NCBI GenBank assembly: GCA_037043015.1
Contig: CM073328.1
Span: 13,055,495 to 13,119,494, forward strand
DNA length: 64,000 nt
Direction of reading: 5' to 3'
DNA from: Bryum argenteum
Lineage: Eukaryota; Streptophyta; Bryopsida; Bryales; Bryaceae
The notes below the pieces were generated by a model that worked only from the letters and a program-made list of their open reading frames with translations, was not told where the DNA came from and searched no databases. Positions 11,355 through 24,804 of this stretch are shown here, in pieces; within the stretch, counting starts at the first letter, position 1; each line of letters starts with the position of its first letter. Position numbers and translations under genes: made by a program.

Positions 11355-12667
11355 GACTGGGTGATCGATTTTCCACTACAAGCCTTTATTTTTCAGTACC
11401 CCATATTCTTACAGCTCCAATTTTTGTGGAGTTTCCCATTCTTCGAGCCTTCTTGTCTCTATGCAGCAGGTAGAGAGAACCTTGAAGAAGGTTGTTGTCT
11501 AGAAGGCAAATGTGCAGAATGCATTTGCTAGCTATATTTATAGGTTGACCGTCTGTTTAGGGGTGTGAGGCCTTACTTAGTGGGATGAACGGAGTCAGCG
11601 AGATAGATAGTCTGGGGAGAATTGACGACGACTGCATTGTGTGCCCTTTTGAAAGCTGAAGTTTTCCATTAGGTCTACTCTATCTATCTCCTACTACCTT
11701 ACCCTAAGTTCTGTCCAGGCCTGCATTATACGGCTACAGATTGCCAACATTTTGATGTTTGCACTTACCGTCAAGAACCGCTTGATTCTTGTAGTGCCCA
11801 CCTTGGATGAGACTTTGTTTCATCTTGAAGGAAAGAGGTTGTAGCTTCATTGTTCTGTTCCCTTCGACTCTTCCTTCGGAACAGTTGAGCCATCTTGCTT
11901 AGTTGAGCAGATGACATTCTAATCTGATTCTTTTACATTTTTTTGTCTTCAAATCCGTATGACGGGCTTCGGGTCGAAATATCTGCTCTGACGAATCTTC
12001 GAACTACTCTTGCTTGCAAATCCCACTTCACGATCAATGTCCGTCAGTATTTAGGACGCACTTGATACCTCAATACATGAAACGTCGTTTTGCTGTGACT
12101 TCATTCTGGATGTACTGCAGATCCGTCTTGTTGATTGTAGGGTATGAAAATGTGGGCGCTGCAGTGTGTGGAACAGATGACAAATAGATCAGAGCTACAT
12201 GATTAGCGTGCTTGGAGAATTTGGCTTGAGCTATTTCAAATGCGTCCCTGAAGGATGGCGCTTCTACCAGAAATCGTTGGACTAAATTGTGGCTTCTGGA
12301 AGGAACTTGGAACGCGTGAAATTAGGTGATCCGATGCGCTACAACTTTTGAACGAGCACGGATCAACTTGTATCTTTCCAACCTCCGCTGATGACTCTAC
12401 TTTCATCATCCAATGTCCTTTCAAATACCTCAATGTTACTCTCAGACTCAGAATTAGCTCAATTACTCGTTGACTCTATCTCTCCAAGCTCTACTCCGAT
12501 CTTCAGAGATTCAATGTTCAAATCATGAGTTTTGTATTCAATAATATCAAGCCTAAGTCATCTAATGCTCGTGCTGATAACAGCAATTAATATGTTATTT
12601 TGACAAAAGCTTGTGAGCTTTGGTTTATACGTGTGAGATTAGACTGTAACTAATATTCAGACGAACG
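11355..12667. other. tail-to-tail spacer between PP2A B55 and the small phosphatase
   Basis: This must contain the 3' untranslated regions of the two converging genes. No additional coding frame or structured repeat was recognised. Confidence 0.5.
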
Positions 12668-13231
12668 TCAATGATGCTGGGAGTTTCCGAGTGCAGTAGT
12701 GACATTTTCGTAGGTATCCACATTATCGAGGTAGTCAATAAGGTCAAGCAATTCGCGGTCACGGGCGTTGTCAATGAAAGTGCCGATGGGAATGGCATTG
12801 TTGGGCTGAAGCAGGTAGGAGTGGGGGTTGTTATCAACAATGAGGGTCTTGCTCAAGGGACGACCCAAGCGGGAGAGATCTTTGACAAAGCCTCCTTGCA
12901 TGGGGCGGCACGAGTTGCGGTAGAGGCGATACTGGATGAGGTTGTCACGGTCCAGGACATCCAGGAGAGGGTCGGCATACTTGCGTAAACTGGCGGTGAA
13001 GACGACGACTTCGAACTTGCGGGAGACGGCTTGCAGGAATCGGTCCACGTAGGGGCGCTTCAGCACGTACACGGTAGTCATGCGTCCCTCAATCTCGACA
13101 TTGATGATGAAGTCGTAGTTCCGCGTCGGCTTGAAGGAGGAATGTACCAGTGTCTCGTCCAAGTCCAGGACCAGCGTTTTCTTGCCATGGTCCTCCCGCC
13201 TCATGGGCGGCAGGTTCATGACTTCGCTCAT
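12668..13231 (-). CDS. FCP1/SCP-type (HAD) protein phosphatase, small
   Basis: Intronless 187-codon frame starting with MSEVMNLPPMRRED. An upstream in-frame extension lacks ATG and hits a stop, so this Met is chosen. The catalytic HAD motif I LVLDLDETLVHS (DxDxT) is present near residue 20. It is followed by YVLKRPYVDRFL, FEVVVFTASLRKYADPLLDVLD (motif II, Thr-Ala-Ser), YRNSC and LIVDNNPHSY with downstream FIDNARDREL (motif III region). This is the complete catalytic core of small CTD phosphatases, which remove phosphate from the RNA polymerase II C-terminal domain or other serine phosphoproteins. The N-terminal part is much shorter than in many plant homologues, so this may be a core-only paralogue, or an unrecognised 5' exon may exist. 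It lies tail-to-tail with the PP2A B55 gene. The lack of introns may indicate a retrocopy. Confidence 0.88.
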   Translation of the reverse strand: MSEVMNLPPMRREDHGKKTLVLDLDETLVHSSFKPTRNYDFIINVEIEGRMTTVYVLKRPYVDRFLQAVSRKFEVVVFTASLRKYADPLLDVLDRDNLIQYRLYRNSCRPMQGGFVKDLSRLGRPLSKTLIVDNNPHSYLLQPNNAIPIGTFIDNARDRELLDLIDYLDNVDTYENVTTALGNSQHH

Positions 13232-13417
13232 ACATATACATCTCTCTTCATATCCTCCGAACTCTGTTTTCACTCCTCCTTGTCATCGTGACTTCCTTCA
13301 GCTGTCTTGTCATCTTTTTGGCCACTTCATTTAGTTTTTCTTTATATCTGCAGGAACAAAATTAGTGAAACTATCAGAGCAAGTCGAATCTGATCATCTG
13401 CTGTTTTGATCTGTTAG

Positions 13418-14601
13418 TGATGGCCTGAAGCAAGTTTACCTCAAGCTCATGGAAAAGATCGCTTACTTGAGAAAGATGATCGCAGGTGAGCAAACCTTTC
13501 CTTTTTCCCCCTCCTTGTAAGAGATTTTGCAATCTGTGTTGCGCAATATTAGTTACTCCACGAGAAGGGTAGCCTGTTCTAAATTACGTAGTGGGACTTC
13601 AACACGGTGATGACCTGAGTATCACAGAAGCTTGAGTGGCATGCCTGATTAGATTATGCTTCAGATGGCTAAATATCTTACTTAGGTCAAAATTCTAATC
13701 ACACTCGTTCGATGAAAGGGTCGAAAGTACATCTACGGAAATCAGCCAGGTATCACTTAGCGAAAATGGTTCACAGTAGTAAAAGCTTGAAGATAGCGAT
13801 TTAGTTGACCTGTAAGTGTTTCTGTCTTACGTAACAAAAGTTCCTGGACCATTTTTCGATGAACCAAGAACTTTATCCAAATCTTCTGATAGCAGAAGAG
13901 AAGGCTGGGAGGAAATCAAAGTCATCTGGTGAGAGAAACTTACGTGGTTACGTTGGAAGGGGATGTCTATTTCTTTCAACCATTCTGCTGCTTCTTAGCA
14001 CGAGCAAATGGTGTATCGGCACCGATCGGGACGTCCACGGAGAGTAGGTATGTATCCGAATTGTTCAAATTGTGCCTTTTGGTTCCTAATTGTGTCTTTT
14101 GATATACCTTTTCAGTAATTTGTACGCCTTTTTGTCTACCCTTAGCATCTTTTCGGTCCATGCATGCAGTTGTCTTCCAATCAGCTTGATCTAGATTTAG
14201 TATCAAATATTGGGTGTCTCATGATGTACCTCCTAGACCCATCCCAAGTTAGTTCAGGCCTTTTATGCAATTAGCTCTAGTATCTCAATGAACCATTTTT
14301 TATTTAGCTCAGGTTTTGAGGTGTTAACCAATCTTCCCTTTGTTTAAAACTTGTCGCCTTGAACTGGCCTTGAACTCTATCGGTTTTTCTTATTGTAATA
14401 TTACCCGGAAAGGAATCTTCACAGATATACTATCAGATAGTCGTCAAGATAAGAATCCTGATACACTCCGCTTGTCTATACCTTGAAAAGTGTCTCGTAG
14501 GTTAATCAACAATTTCCTCTCTCGCTCTCTCTTAATGCAGAAGCGAGACTGTTGGAAGAGAAATTGCTAGCAATGTGCACATATCTTTGCAGAGAATTAA
14601 G
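13418..14601 (+). CDS. Two possible exons of an unrecognised gene
   Basis: 13418-13485 reads DGLKQVYLKLMEKIAYLRKMIA between an acceptor-like TTAG and a GTGAGC donor. 14541-14601 reads EARLLEEKLLAMCTYLCREL after a pyrimidine-rich TTAATGCAG acceptor and before a GTGAGC donor. The phases agree (G|AA). Both peptides are amphipathic helices, possibly coiled coil. Neither family nor start nor end could be identified. The segment may be the 5' part of a gene reading away from the phosphatase through a shared promoter, or a decayed fragment. There is no support beyond splice signals and helix-like composition. Confidence 0.25.
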
Positions 14602-17600
14602 GTGAGCTGATTTTGGAATCTGCTGAATAGTTACGGCAAGAGACTCTGCTCAATAATGGCACAAATTTCATCCTGACAAATCTTTACTGTAGGTGGAAAG
14701 GTGAAAATTTTAGTATAGGGAACTTGTAATGGAGTGAACACTAATGGTTCAATGAGCTTTGGTTGTGCATGTGGAAAGGAAGAGGAAGACTAGAACAAGT
14801 GGAATCATCAATTTTGGACTCTCCTACGATTTGTTACATAATTATGTTTGAAGCTAGATTTTCAAGTGTTTTTTCAAAAATGATGCCTCAAACTAACACC
14901 CTTAAATCTTCGTTGTTGGTACATGGAGAATCAGGCTTCAATATTATAATATACCCATTGGTTTAATGGTCTAGTGAGTCATTGTTGATAATGCATTAGT
15001 CTCCATATTACCTTTCTCCCTTGTCTAAGCTACTTGTGTACTTGGGCAAAGAGATTGGATGATTGGACCAATTGAAACCATCATTTTTGGACTCTTCATA
15101 ATTTTGATGTAAATTCCCGAAGTTGGACTCTAGGTATTCCATAACAACACATTCCTAAATGCTCACTATGTGTAGATTGAAAATTAGACCTCGAAGCTAT
15201 TATATACGTCTCGGGTAGTTGACTCTAATAAGCCATTATTGATTCTAGGCCAATTTTTGATAACCCATCTTAAACATAAGTTTACTAGAACTCCATTGTC
15301 ACTGCCATGCTTGTTTCTAGGTTAAAGTTGTGCATCCACCGTGCGTAGTGTGTTGATAAGAAAGATTGTAGAAGGAATTTTTGTAGCATGTTAGAGTGTA
15401 GTTACGATGATCTATATATATGAATCTAGTGTAACCCAATTTGGAAGTAATCATTGAATTCCATGTGTAACGAAGTACATTATTTTTACTAAACTTTAGA
15501 AGTCGGAGTTGAGTATAATTCAGGATGCGTTCAAGGTTACTTGAAAGCTTAGCACCTTAACCCCTAAAGGACAATTTAGGTCTTAAACTTGTATTTCATA
15601 ATCTTTCATGCATGGGCATGAGGAATGGTGTTTAAACAATGAGTTAGTGAAGGCCTTCTATTTATCCTTCCTTACAATAATCGGCAATCTCACAACTACC
15701 TACCAAAAATTTTGACCCCGTCAAAGATGTATTGAAGATAAGGCATGGATTATAAGTGCAAGGAGTTTAGTATTGTTTGGCACTTTTCACTATTACAAGG
15801 CTATTATTATAAGTTTGTACGGTTGAGATATGAATAGCTAATATTTATTTTAATCAATATCACTTTTTTCAAAAATGAGTTTTTGGCTACAAATACCCTA
15901 AGGACGTTTAGGGGTTAAGTGCTTTTATTGGTTTTTGGAGCTCATGCCCTCTAATGAGGAGGTTGTGGATTTAACCTTAATACTTGCGTTAAAGTCATCA
16001 CCAAAATTTACCCAACTTTTGGACCTTATTGTATGAGTACCTTAAAACCCTTTGGAAGTATTATGTTAGTTATGTCAAGGCACTAAAGGCTAGGTAGAAA
16101 TTGCAATAGTAACTAGCTAGGAATTAGCATAATGCTCAGCTCGAGAGAGGTGAGTCTCTTACCAATGGTTTTATGACCTCTAGACATAAATACTCAAGTA
16201 TTGCTTAAACGAACATGTTATTTGAACACTCCATTCAATATATTATGAACACTCTAACCACTCTATTACGAAAACTTTATTCATGCCAACCTCAAGATAT
16301 ATTTGGTAGTTCTTTTTGTAAAGAAAAGTGAATTTGAGATTAATTTATAAGTTAGTCAAAGAATTGTTGCGCAAACTGATAGTAATTAAAAGAAGTTAAA
16401 CACTAATATAAAGTCTATGCTATTTGATGGCTTTCATTTCTTATTGTTTGGAATACCATGTAGTACACGTTCCTTCTAACAAGTATCTTTACTACCTCTT
16501 TGGATTGTATTAATACATAAATATGAGTTGTATTGTTCTATATCATTTCTTGTATTCAATCACAAAGGTTTATGGTAAGGTAACTACTTGTTCATAGAGG
16601 TTTTTGTATACTAGCTTGTTGTGGAAGCTTTGAAACACTTACTTATTTTTTTGTCCTTTCTCGTTGCATATGTGGTAGATTTGAATATCTTGAACACAAT
16701 TTGGAGGTAAATTGAATAAAATCTAGACTATTTATGTTGTGGATGTGGCTTAAGATGTTGGATGTAATTGTTGTGAGATCACTGGTAAAAAATGTTTTAT
16801 CAGTTTCAAAATATTTAGGTTAGATTTAGAATGAAAAGATTAGAGAAGAAAGAAATCTCCCTAGTGAATGATGAATGAATGATAAGAAAGGAGGAAAAAA
16901 TTCCCATAGTGAATCCAAAGTAAAAATAGAAATTGTAGTTGCTCGGATTGAAATAGAATAGATTTGCGTTCCATTCCCAAGCAATTATCATTTGGTGTTC
17001 ATATTTGTATATAAAATTTGAATTTTCTTAGTTTTGTTCTTTCAATCTTATTATAGTATCTAAAGTTATATTCTTCCATAAAGGCGGTTGAATTACATTC
17101 ATCCGTAGAGTGTGTTCACGTATGGAGCTTCAAGTAGTTAGGGCTTCTTAGCCTTAAGGTTGGGGCAAGTTGCCTAGAGTTAGTTTGAGCCGCCTCTAGC
17201 CACGTTTTGTATTGTTTAAAAGAGCTTGGTTTTAAACTTCTTTCAAGCTCCCAAGCCGTCGATCAATCTATCTCTCTATTTGTATCTCTATCTCTCCTCT
17301 TGTAATGTACTCTTGTTCCTTTAATCTCATTGTGATCAAATACCACCTCCATGGTGGTTTTTGCTCTCACACTTGTGAAATTCAACAAACATTGAATCTT
17401 GTATTCTAGTTTCGCAAGTACAATGCAGGTTACTTCAAAATAAAAATGTATCCAAGCTGAATCCTCAAAAAATTTGGACGATTGTAAATAATAGGTCGAA
17501 TGCACATCCATTATAATCTTTGTATTCTAGGCTCCCCTTGATAGGTCCTTCAATGTCATATGGGTAACATTTACATCGTATCCCAATAACTTATATAATA

Positions 17601-17744
17601 TTTATTTTTATTTTTTAAATACTTGTAATTATTTATACATGATACATGCATACCTCATGTATTTCCATAATAATATTTGATAATGTCAAAATTGTATATA
17701 TATATATATACTTCTATAATAAAATATTGTTCGGCAATCCTTCC
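14602..17744. other. gene-free AT-rich spacer
   Basis: No convincing coding frame. The motif CCTAAACCCCTAA/TTAGGGGTTAA appears at about 15,555 and 15,910 and belongs to the dispersed family found further right. Around 17,240-17,400 there is a CTCTTGTAATGTACTCTTG...CACACTTGTG stretch that reminds me of a retrotransposon LTR end. I could not find matching termini or a target duplication. Confidence 0.35.
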
Positions 17745-18045
17745 TACCCACCAATGTACCAACCTACGAACTTACCAACTTACCTACCTTCTTTTATGTA
17801 CTAAAAAAACTTGAATAAAGAGAGAGAAAAAGGGGAAAAAAAACCATTTGAGGAAATGGTAGACAGAGGATACTTTTTTAAAAGTACCATGTAAAGACCT
17901 TTCCTTTCGGGACGAGGGAAATCATACTAGGAAAAAAAAAAAAAAAAAAAAAAAACACCGTTTGAAGAAATGGTAAACACGGGATACTTTTTATAAGTAC
18001 CATGTAAAGATCTTTCCCCTCGTAATGACGGGGACCGTACTAGTG
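17745..18045 (-). repeat. GGTAGGT-tailed repeat, tandem pair (left, minus orientation)
   Basis: Read on the minus strand, two units follow each other. Each contains ATGGTACTTWTAAAAAAGTAT, then TACCATTTCYTCAAA and a T-run. The outer unit ends in GTAGGTAAGTTGGTAAG... and GGGTAGGAAGGATTGCCGAA. The same elements in the same order, in opposite orientation, are at 24,805-25,385. Confidence 0.7.
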
Positions 18046-21000
18046 TGGCATATAAAAGAGTTGGTGGAGCCCAGGAGTTGAAAAGATTCTTAAGGGAGAT
18101 TTCAAAATTATATTGCACGTGTTCATAAGCCTCTTATGAGAAAAAGTAATTATGTTTATGAAGGCATCCCGACGATGACATTTTCGAGAGCAATTATATT
18201 CTCAAAACTCTTTAAATAGAAATAAAGAGATGAAATTTACCAAAATAGAATATTCATATGGAAACTTAGGGGTCCGGCCAATAGGTTCATACATCCGGCA
18301 TAATTTACGTCATTGGTTTACATCACATCATATATAATCTTCAGTAATATGTATGTAATAAACTTACAAATAAAATATATATTTTGTCTAATTTTTACTT
18401 TAATCGATTTTTTAACCAAATGTTAAGTTTTTCTTAAAAAGAGAACCACAGACTCTCTATCAAATGTTGTGATTACAAAGTCTAATACTCAATAAAAGAT
18501 TTTAGTATATTTGCATGGCCTTGAGTATAATACTTCTGTAAATCACTTCAATATACAACCTAAAATATATCTTGACATAAGATTATAAGTGCATGAGGAT
18601 CTAATTATAAATTTTCTCTTTATTTTGAATTCTATAGACAATTTAAATAATGATTAGATCCTAGAGTGCATCTAAAAAAAACGTGTCGGAATATGAAAAA
18701 TCTACCTTGCGTTAAAAGAAGGTAGTTTTAAGATCTTTCGACAGTTCAAATACTAGTCGACTATAGAGGTTGATTGTAATTGTTATATCTTTCACCTTGA
18801 TGCAACGGAATGGGGGCGGTAAGAGATCATACCAGTCAACATTCATGGTCAATCCCAATGTTTCTGTAGTCTTTATGGGTTTTTTTTTGTCCATGCAAAA
18901 TTATATTTTATCCAAATTGTATACAAATATCTAAATAAAAAATAAAACAATTCAAATTTCAATCCAATTGAACTTCAGTGCAGACTTACTAAATAATATT
19001 TTCTATATAATCATGTAAAAGTATTAAATTATTAAGATATATGGATTATTTCAACTAGATGATATTGTAACTTTAGAAATTGTATCTTACTTTTATCACA
19101 AAGCATTTGAAGGTGTTTGGTTACCATGTGGTAGCAAGCGCAAGAGGAAAAACTTCAACAAATGTGGATTTTGATAGATCCCAACCCCTTTCTTGTGATA
19201 TTTTGATATAGAAAAGAAGTGTCGCATCACAACCTGATGTTTAAAAGTATTGAGAGAAAATTGGAGCCTTGAACGTTGTTTTATTCAAGATAAATATGAT
19301 TGTGATCCTATTTTTCAAAATTTGGGAGTTTAAGTACTTTCGACGATCATAAATTGGGTCATGATGAGAAATCATTATATGAAATGTAGAAAATAGATGG
19401 TTTTATTGTTATCGAGTAGATAATCACAAAATACCATATATATTGTGAGAAAGATGCAAATTTTTACCAACGTTACAGAAAATGCAAAGTTCCTAGTTTA
19501 GATCCATTAAAGTTGTTTCAATCTGAACACAAAATATTCAATATTTCAAGATAAATATTTTGTAACAATATTGAGAGAGACAATAATCATTGATATAAAG
19601 GCGTGCTTCATCCCCAAAAATTTAAAGATGAAGAATTAGATTTTAATAATTTAAGTGTTTGTATAAAATTTAAATCAATTATAAAACAATTTATGCATGA
19701 ACTTTACTAATTTTTTATCAATTATTGTGTAATTTTGAATAAGTAAAACTTTAATATTTGTTGATTCTATATTTCCCTAGATTTTTTCATTTTAATGCTA
19801 ATAAAGTTATATTGTTTTATAGTGTTGTGGAAGTTTCTCGCAAATCTAAGTATTTTCAAAAAAAAATCTACTATACCCTCAAATTTGTAACATGTGTTTA
19901 AAGACTTAACCAAGTTTGTTGAAAACAATTATTGTGAAATATCATTTTTTCTTATCAACTATGAGGTTATTGATTATGTGGGAATAACCATTAATAATAT
20001 ATCTTTTCGTTGCTTAAGATGGTAATGAACATGCACACCAAACCGCTTAACATCGTCATTGTAATGGTAAGAATTTTTGGTACACTTCCTCCTTTGATTA
20101 CACTTGTGAATGATGATGTTGGCTTCATGCTAGAGTGAAAATAGAAACTAGAACCGATTTCACACTGGATTTTCAAATTTTTAGCATATATTTCTAATAT
20201 GAATGAGAATAATACATGGGAATAGAAGATGTAAATATATCTTAGATTATTCTATTAATATCAATAGAATAATTGAAGCATTTACTTTAAAATGTAAAAC
20301 ACTAGAAAAGAACCTTGTACTTTGCTTGTAATGTGAATGATGCGATATGAAAATAGATAAGTATCATTTTATTGATGATTTAAAGTACTCATATACAAGA
20401 TAATGAAGGTTGAATCGATAGAGTTATTTTAACAACCTAAATTTTTGTATGCTTAAAAAGTAAAAGTATTTTAACTCTTCAAGTCTAGTTTTATCTTAGA
20501 TGTAATAGAAACCCCAAAAAAATATTTATTATATTTGTGGCAATCTATAACTTATAAACTCTAAAATGATAAAGGTAGCAGCTATGATTGAACTAAGCAG
20601 TGTTTAAATGCAAGTTTGAATCATTTAAATTTGCAACGACATCAATGAGAAAGTTCAACAAAACTTGAAGCATCTTTTATGTTCAAAATTGACTTAGAGT
20701 TGCTTACATTAAATCAAGAAAATTATTCTACATAAATCACAAGAAAGTTAAACCTCTAGTGAAAATAGAAAATTTATACTTATAGGAGATTATTACAAGG
20801 CTTGTCCTTTGAAAGTTGCTCCTCTACATCTTATTAAAATTTAGACTTGGCTCACTTAAATATTTGATTAAGAATTTAATTATGAAAAAAAAGAAATTGA
20901 AATGAAATTTCAAAAAAGTAAATATACATATTTTTTTGTTGTGTCACTTTGGCTTGAAAACCAAAATTTATATCAAAGAATATTAAAATTCAAATTCGAC

Positions 21001-23751
21001 CTTTCAAAATTTTGCACATAACACCTTGTAGTATAGAAATTACTCAATAAAATTCTTGGAAAACATTTTAATTTCAACCATTTCTAATAGAGAAAAATCC
21101 ATCTTGGCATTCCTCGAACTTTTGGAGTTAAGGGTCGAAGCCTCGAAGGGTTGTGGATTTGTAATCATTTGAAATACCATTATGTATTTGATTGACATAA
21201 TTGGAGTTCCTTCAACAACCATTGAAAACCTCGAATTTAATTAAGTTCATTGTGTAGGGCTCAAATTTATTGAAAAAAATATTCTTGTAGAAAAAAACTC
21301 ATCACTGAACAAAAGAACTATTAAATTATTGCGTGATAAGTATTGAAATTTCCTAATGTGTAAATTTATATTTATTCATATATTTACTCATTTTGGTTTG
21401 ATTTTTCCTAGAGGTACATCAAATAATAAGAAATCTAAAAAAATTAGAAAATGATTTAATTCCTAAAAGCTTCTTCTGAATCTCTAAACTCAAAAACTAC
21501 AATTTTTGACCACTTTGTAAAGATTGATGTAAGGCTGAAATATTTACTTAATTTAAGGATTTTCAACAGTAAGATCACAAATGGAACTACTATTAGAAAT
21601 ACCATGTTAAATTTCAACCATTGGATCTGCACTAATTATGAGATCGTAACATTCAAAGTTAACCCCTACCTATCCTTGCAGACTAATATGGACTTTTGCC
21701 ATTTTGGCCAGCCAAGGTTTTTGGATTAAAATTGATATTTTTGGTTAAGATTTTTATTGAGTGTGCCCTATATTACAAGGTGTGTGTGCAACAATTTGGA
21801 AAGTCAAATTCTAGTTTCAAAGTTTTCTAACGCAACTTTTAGTTTTTACACTCTAGGCAAGCAAAAAAAAACTTTTTACTTTTGAGATATTTTTTAAAAA
21901 ATTTATCCATATATGTTTCTAACCAAATCACTATTTGAGTTCTAATAGGCCCTAAGTCAAAATCTACCAATTTTTCAAGGGCAGCCTCCACACTTTATAA
22001 GAACAAGCTTCAAAGTTTATAGAAATTTCAGTAAAAGCTTTTACACAAACTTTGGATGCTATGATCTTGCAATTGATAAACATCCAACGGTGAATTTTTT
22101 AGCCTAATGACTAAAAATAGGCTTAGTTATAAGATCTTATAGTTGTAAGTCTAAAAATAGTTAAATAATTTGCTTCACACTCTTGGGAGTGCATAGTGGT
22201 AAAAAATTGCAGTTTTGAGGTTTCAAGCTCCAAAAACACACAAGGAAATTTAGGGGTTAACCCCTAAACTACCATGGTGTTTTGTGAGCTCCAAACTCCA
22301 AAATTGCAATTTCATACCACCTTAAACTTTGGAGTATGAGAATATTTCATACACTTTTTTGAAACTTTCAACCGTACGATCTTGAAGAGAACTACCATTA
22401 GAGGTAGTGGTTAAAATTTCAACCCGTTGGATCTTTACCATTTGTAAGATCATAACATTCAGAGTTGATGCAATCTTTTTTTCATCAAACATATTCCTCT
22501 TTGTGCAAAGGAAAACGTGATGCTTATTATCTTAAACATCTAGCTTATAATTTTTTTCCATGTATATAACTAAGTTGAGCATGCCCATGCAAAATTTTAG
22601 ACACTCATTTTGCTTTTTGAACCTTCATGCAATTTCTTTACTAGAAAAAGGTAGAAATCAAGGATTTGGTAAAACATGCACCACGTTTATTGTATATGGT
22701 TTAGGGGGGAAATGAATGGCGAGTATATACTTTCTTGAGTTTTTGAATTTCAAGACAAAAGAAAAATCAAAAAATTCCAAAATCCCAAATTTTGGCAAAT
22801 TTTGAAAGAAAAAATTGTTATATCAAAGAAAACTTTGAATCTAGCTCGTGTAATTTTTGAAGGGTGCTATTGTAGGATTGGTAAAAGTTTCAACTTGGGT
22901 CACTTGGAAACCTAAGTACAAAATCAATCAAGAAACGATTTTTATTTTGTTATTATTATTTATTTATTTTTAAATCTTAAAAAAAAGGTAAAAATAAAAA
23001 GTTTTTTTCTGCCCGCCTCAAGGCTAAAAACTAAAATTTGCGTTTACAAACTCCAAAGGTGGAGTTTGACTTTGCAAATTCTCCTACATACACCTTGTAG
23101 TATAGGGAACATTGAGTAAAAATCTTAGGCAAAAATATTACTTTTAAGATCTTCATTTAGCCTACCCGAAATCGTAAATCTCCTAATCGAAGGCCTTGGT
23201 AGTTTAGGGGTTAATCCAAGAACTTATTCATGCATTGTCCTAGACGCATACTCTACTTTGTGCCAAGCAAGACTTGATGATTGTTGCTCCAATTTTTTTG
23301 CTCTATGTTTATACCTAAGTTCGAAGTGCCCATGCAAAATTTTCGAAAATCGTTCCAATTTTAATATTTTCATACAATTTTTTTTCTCCAGGAGGGTATG
23401 AGAACGGCAATTTGGAAAAGCATGCATCACGTTTATTCTATTTTATTCTAGAAAAAAGTGATAGGTGAGTAGGTACCTTTATCATTTTTTTAATATTTGA
23501 GCACAATTTTTGAAAAATTCCAAATTCCAAATTTAGGCTAAATGTGAAAGAAATGATTTGGGAATTACCAAGATCTTTCTAAATTGGTTCTGTAAATTTT
23601 TAGAGGTTGCTCCCTTGTATTTGGTAAACTTTTTGACTTGAATCACTTTGGGACTTCAACACCTAAACAATGTATTTAGTGTATGGTGATAAATAGTATC
23701 CTTACCCCTACTACCTTTCTAACACTATTTGTCAATTTGTGGATAATTGGT

Positions 23752-23783
23752 GTTGGGGTGGCCACATGTGTAGCCACCCCAAC
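23752..23783. repeat. 11-bp-arm palindrome
   Basis: GTTGGGGTGGC, ten bases containing ACATGT, then GCCACCCCAAC. It is a near-perfect palindrome in an otherwise AT-rich region. Confidence 0.6.
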
Positions 23784-24042
23784 CCCTAACTCTAACTCTT
23801 AACCCTAAACTCTTTCATTGCACGTTTCATTTCCTAACTCACACTAAATATCCATATCTCAAAAGCTCGAAATGTCAAAATGTTACTATATTCATAATTG
23901 CATAAATAGTGTGAGAATTCACAATAAGTGTTCTTACAAAAGTAGGTTTACTGATATTTAGAGTGATGTTGGCAAATACTGTGAGTCACACTTAATACAC
24001 TATTTAGTGTAATGATTTAGTGTAATGGTTATAGAAATTCTT

Positions 24043-24043
<1 letters not shown>

Positions 24044-24076
<33 letters not shown>

Positions 24077-24130
24077 AAGAAAGAAAAAAAAAAAAAAAAA
24101 AAAAAAAAAAGAAAGAAAGAAAAAAAAGAA
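24044..24130 (+). repeat. A-rich / (GAAA) simple repeat
   Basis: Long A runs interrupted by GAAAGAAAG. Possibly the tail of a retroposed sequence, but no recognisable element precedes it. Confidence 0.8.
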
Positions 24131-24804
24131 GAGAATATATTAACATTGCCCTTTTGGACTAGAAACATAAATTTTTCTGATTAAAAATGGATTAAAAATG
24201 GAATATGGCTTTGCAAATATTACCACATACACTTTGCAGGATAAGAGCACTCTGTAAAAATATTAGGCAAAAACATTACTTTCAACCCTTTCATCTAGAC
24301 TACCCGAATCACAAAAATCCATTTCAGGTTTTTACGGATCTTCATGGCTTTAAACATCATCAGTACTTTGACTTCAATTTTGAGACTTTATATGATTGTG
24401 AATCCAGTTCAATTACACAATATGAAACAACTAAAGGGACTGTGGATTGGTTATTTACAAATAAGTAAATAAAAAGGATTCTATGAATTTTTTGACGAAC
24501 ATATTTAAAAAATAGTAATATTTAGTCCTTGGAATATGTCTACTTATTTATCATTCTCTCATTTTGAAACAATCGATACATCACTTCTCAAGCATAATAC
24601 TTTATTTGAAATGGTACGAATCACATTACTCTCACTTTTGGTCAGATCTTTCAAACTCCTCTATCTATCATAAGTTCTCTTCTATACCAATGGACACTTG
24701 TAAAAGAGCATGAATATGACATTTTGAAAATCCTCGTTTCATTAAATCTAAAGAAAAAAACTGGTATACACAATACAATTATATTATTCATGTAATTAAT
24801 AGTA

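Larger units (their letters stand above)
18046..24804. other. AT-rich island with decayed dispersed repeats, no genes
   Basis: Very AT-rich, with no open frame that looks like protein. Recurring blocks are visible. One block, about 110-160 bases (TTTGCAAATWTTACCACATACACTTTGYRG... to ...CTACCCGAAAT), is at about 21,000, 23,065 and 24,205. Another (TTTCAACCRTTGGATC...GAGATCATAACATTCAAAGTTGA) is at about 21,590 and 22,410. Both families recur inside the 16.9-kb element near 34,900, 35,730 and 38,340. The island therefore seems to be built of old copies of the same repeat family. Confidence 0.5.

Noticed and set aside
16763-17400. Possible solo LTR
   Set aside because: A TG start and LTR-like CTCTTGTAATGTACTC stretch were seen, but no matching CA end with a 5-bp target duplication could be found.
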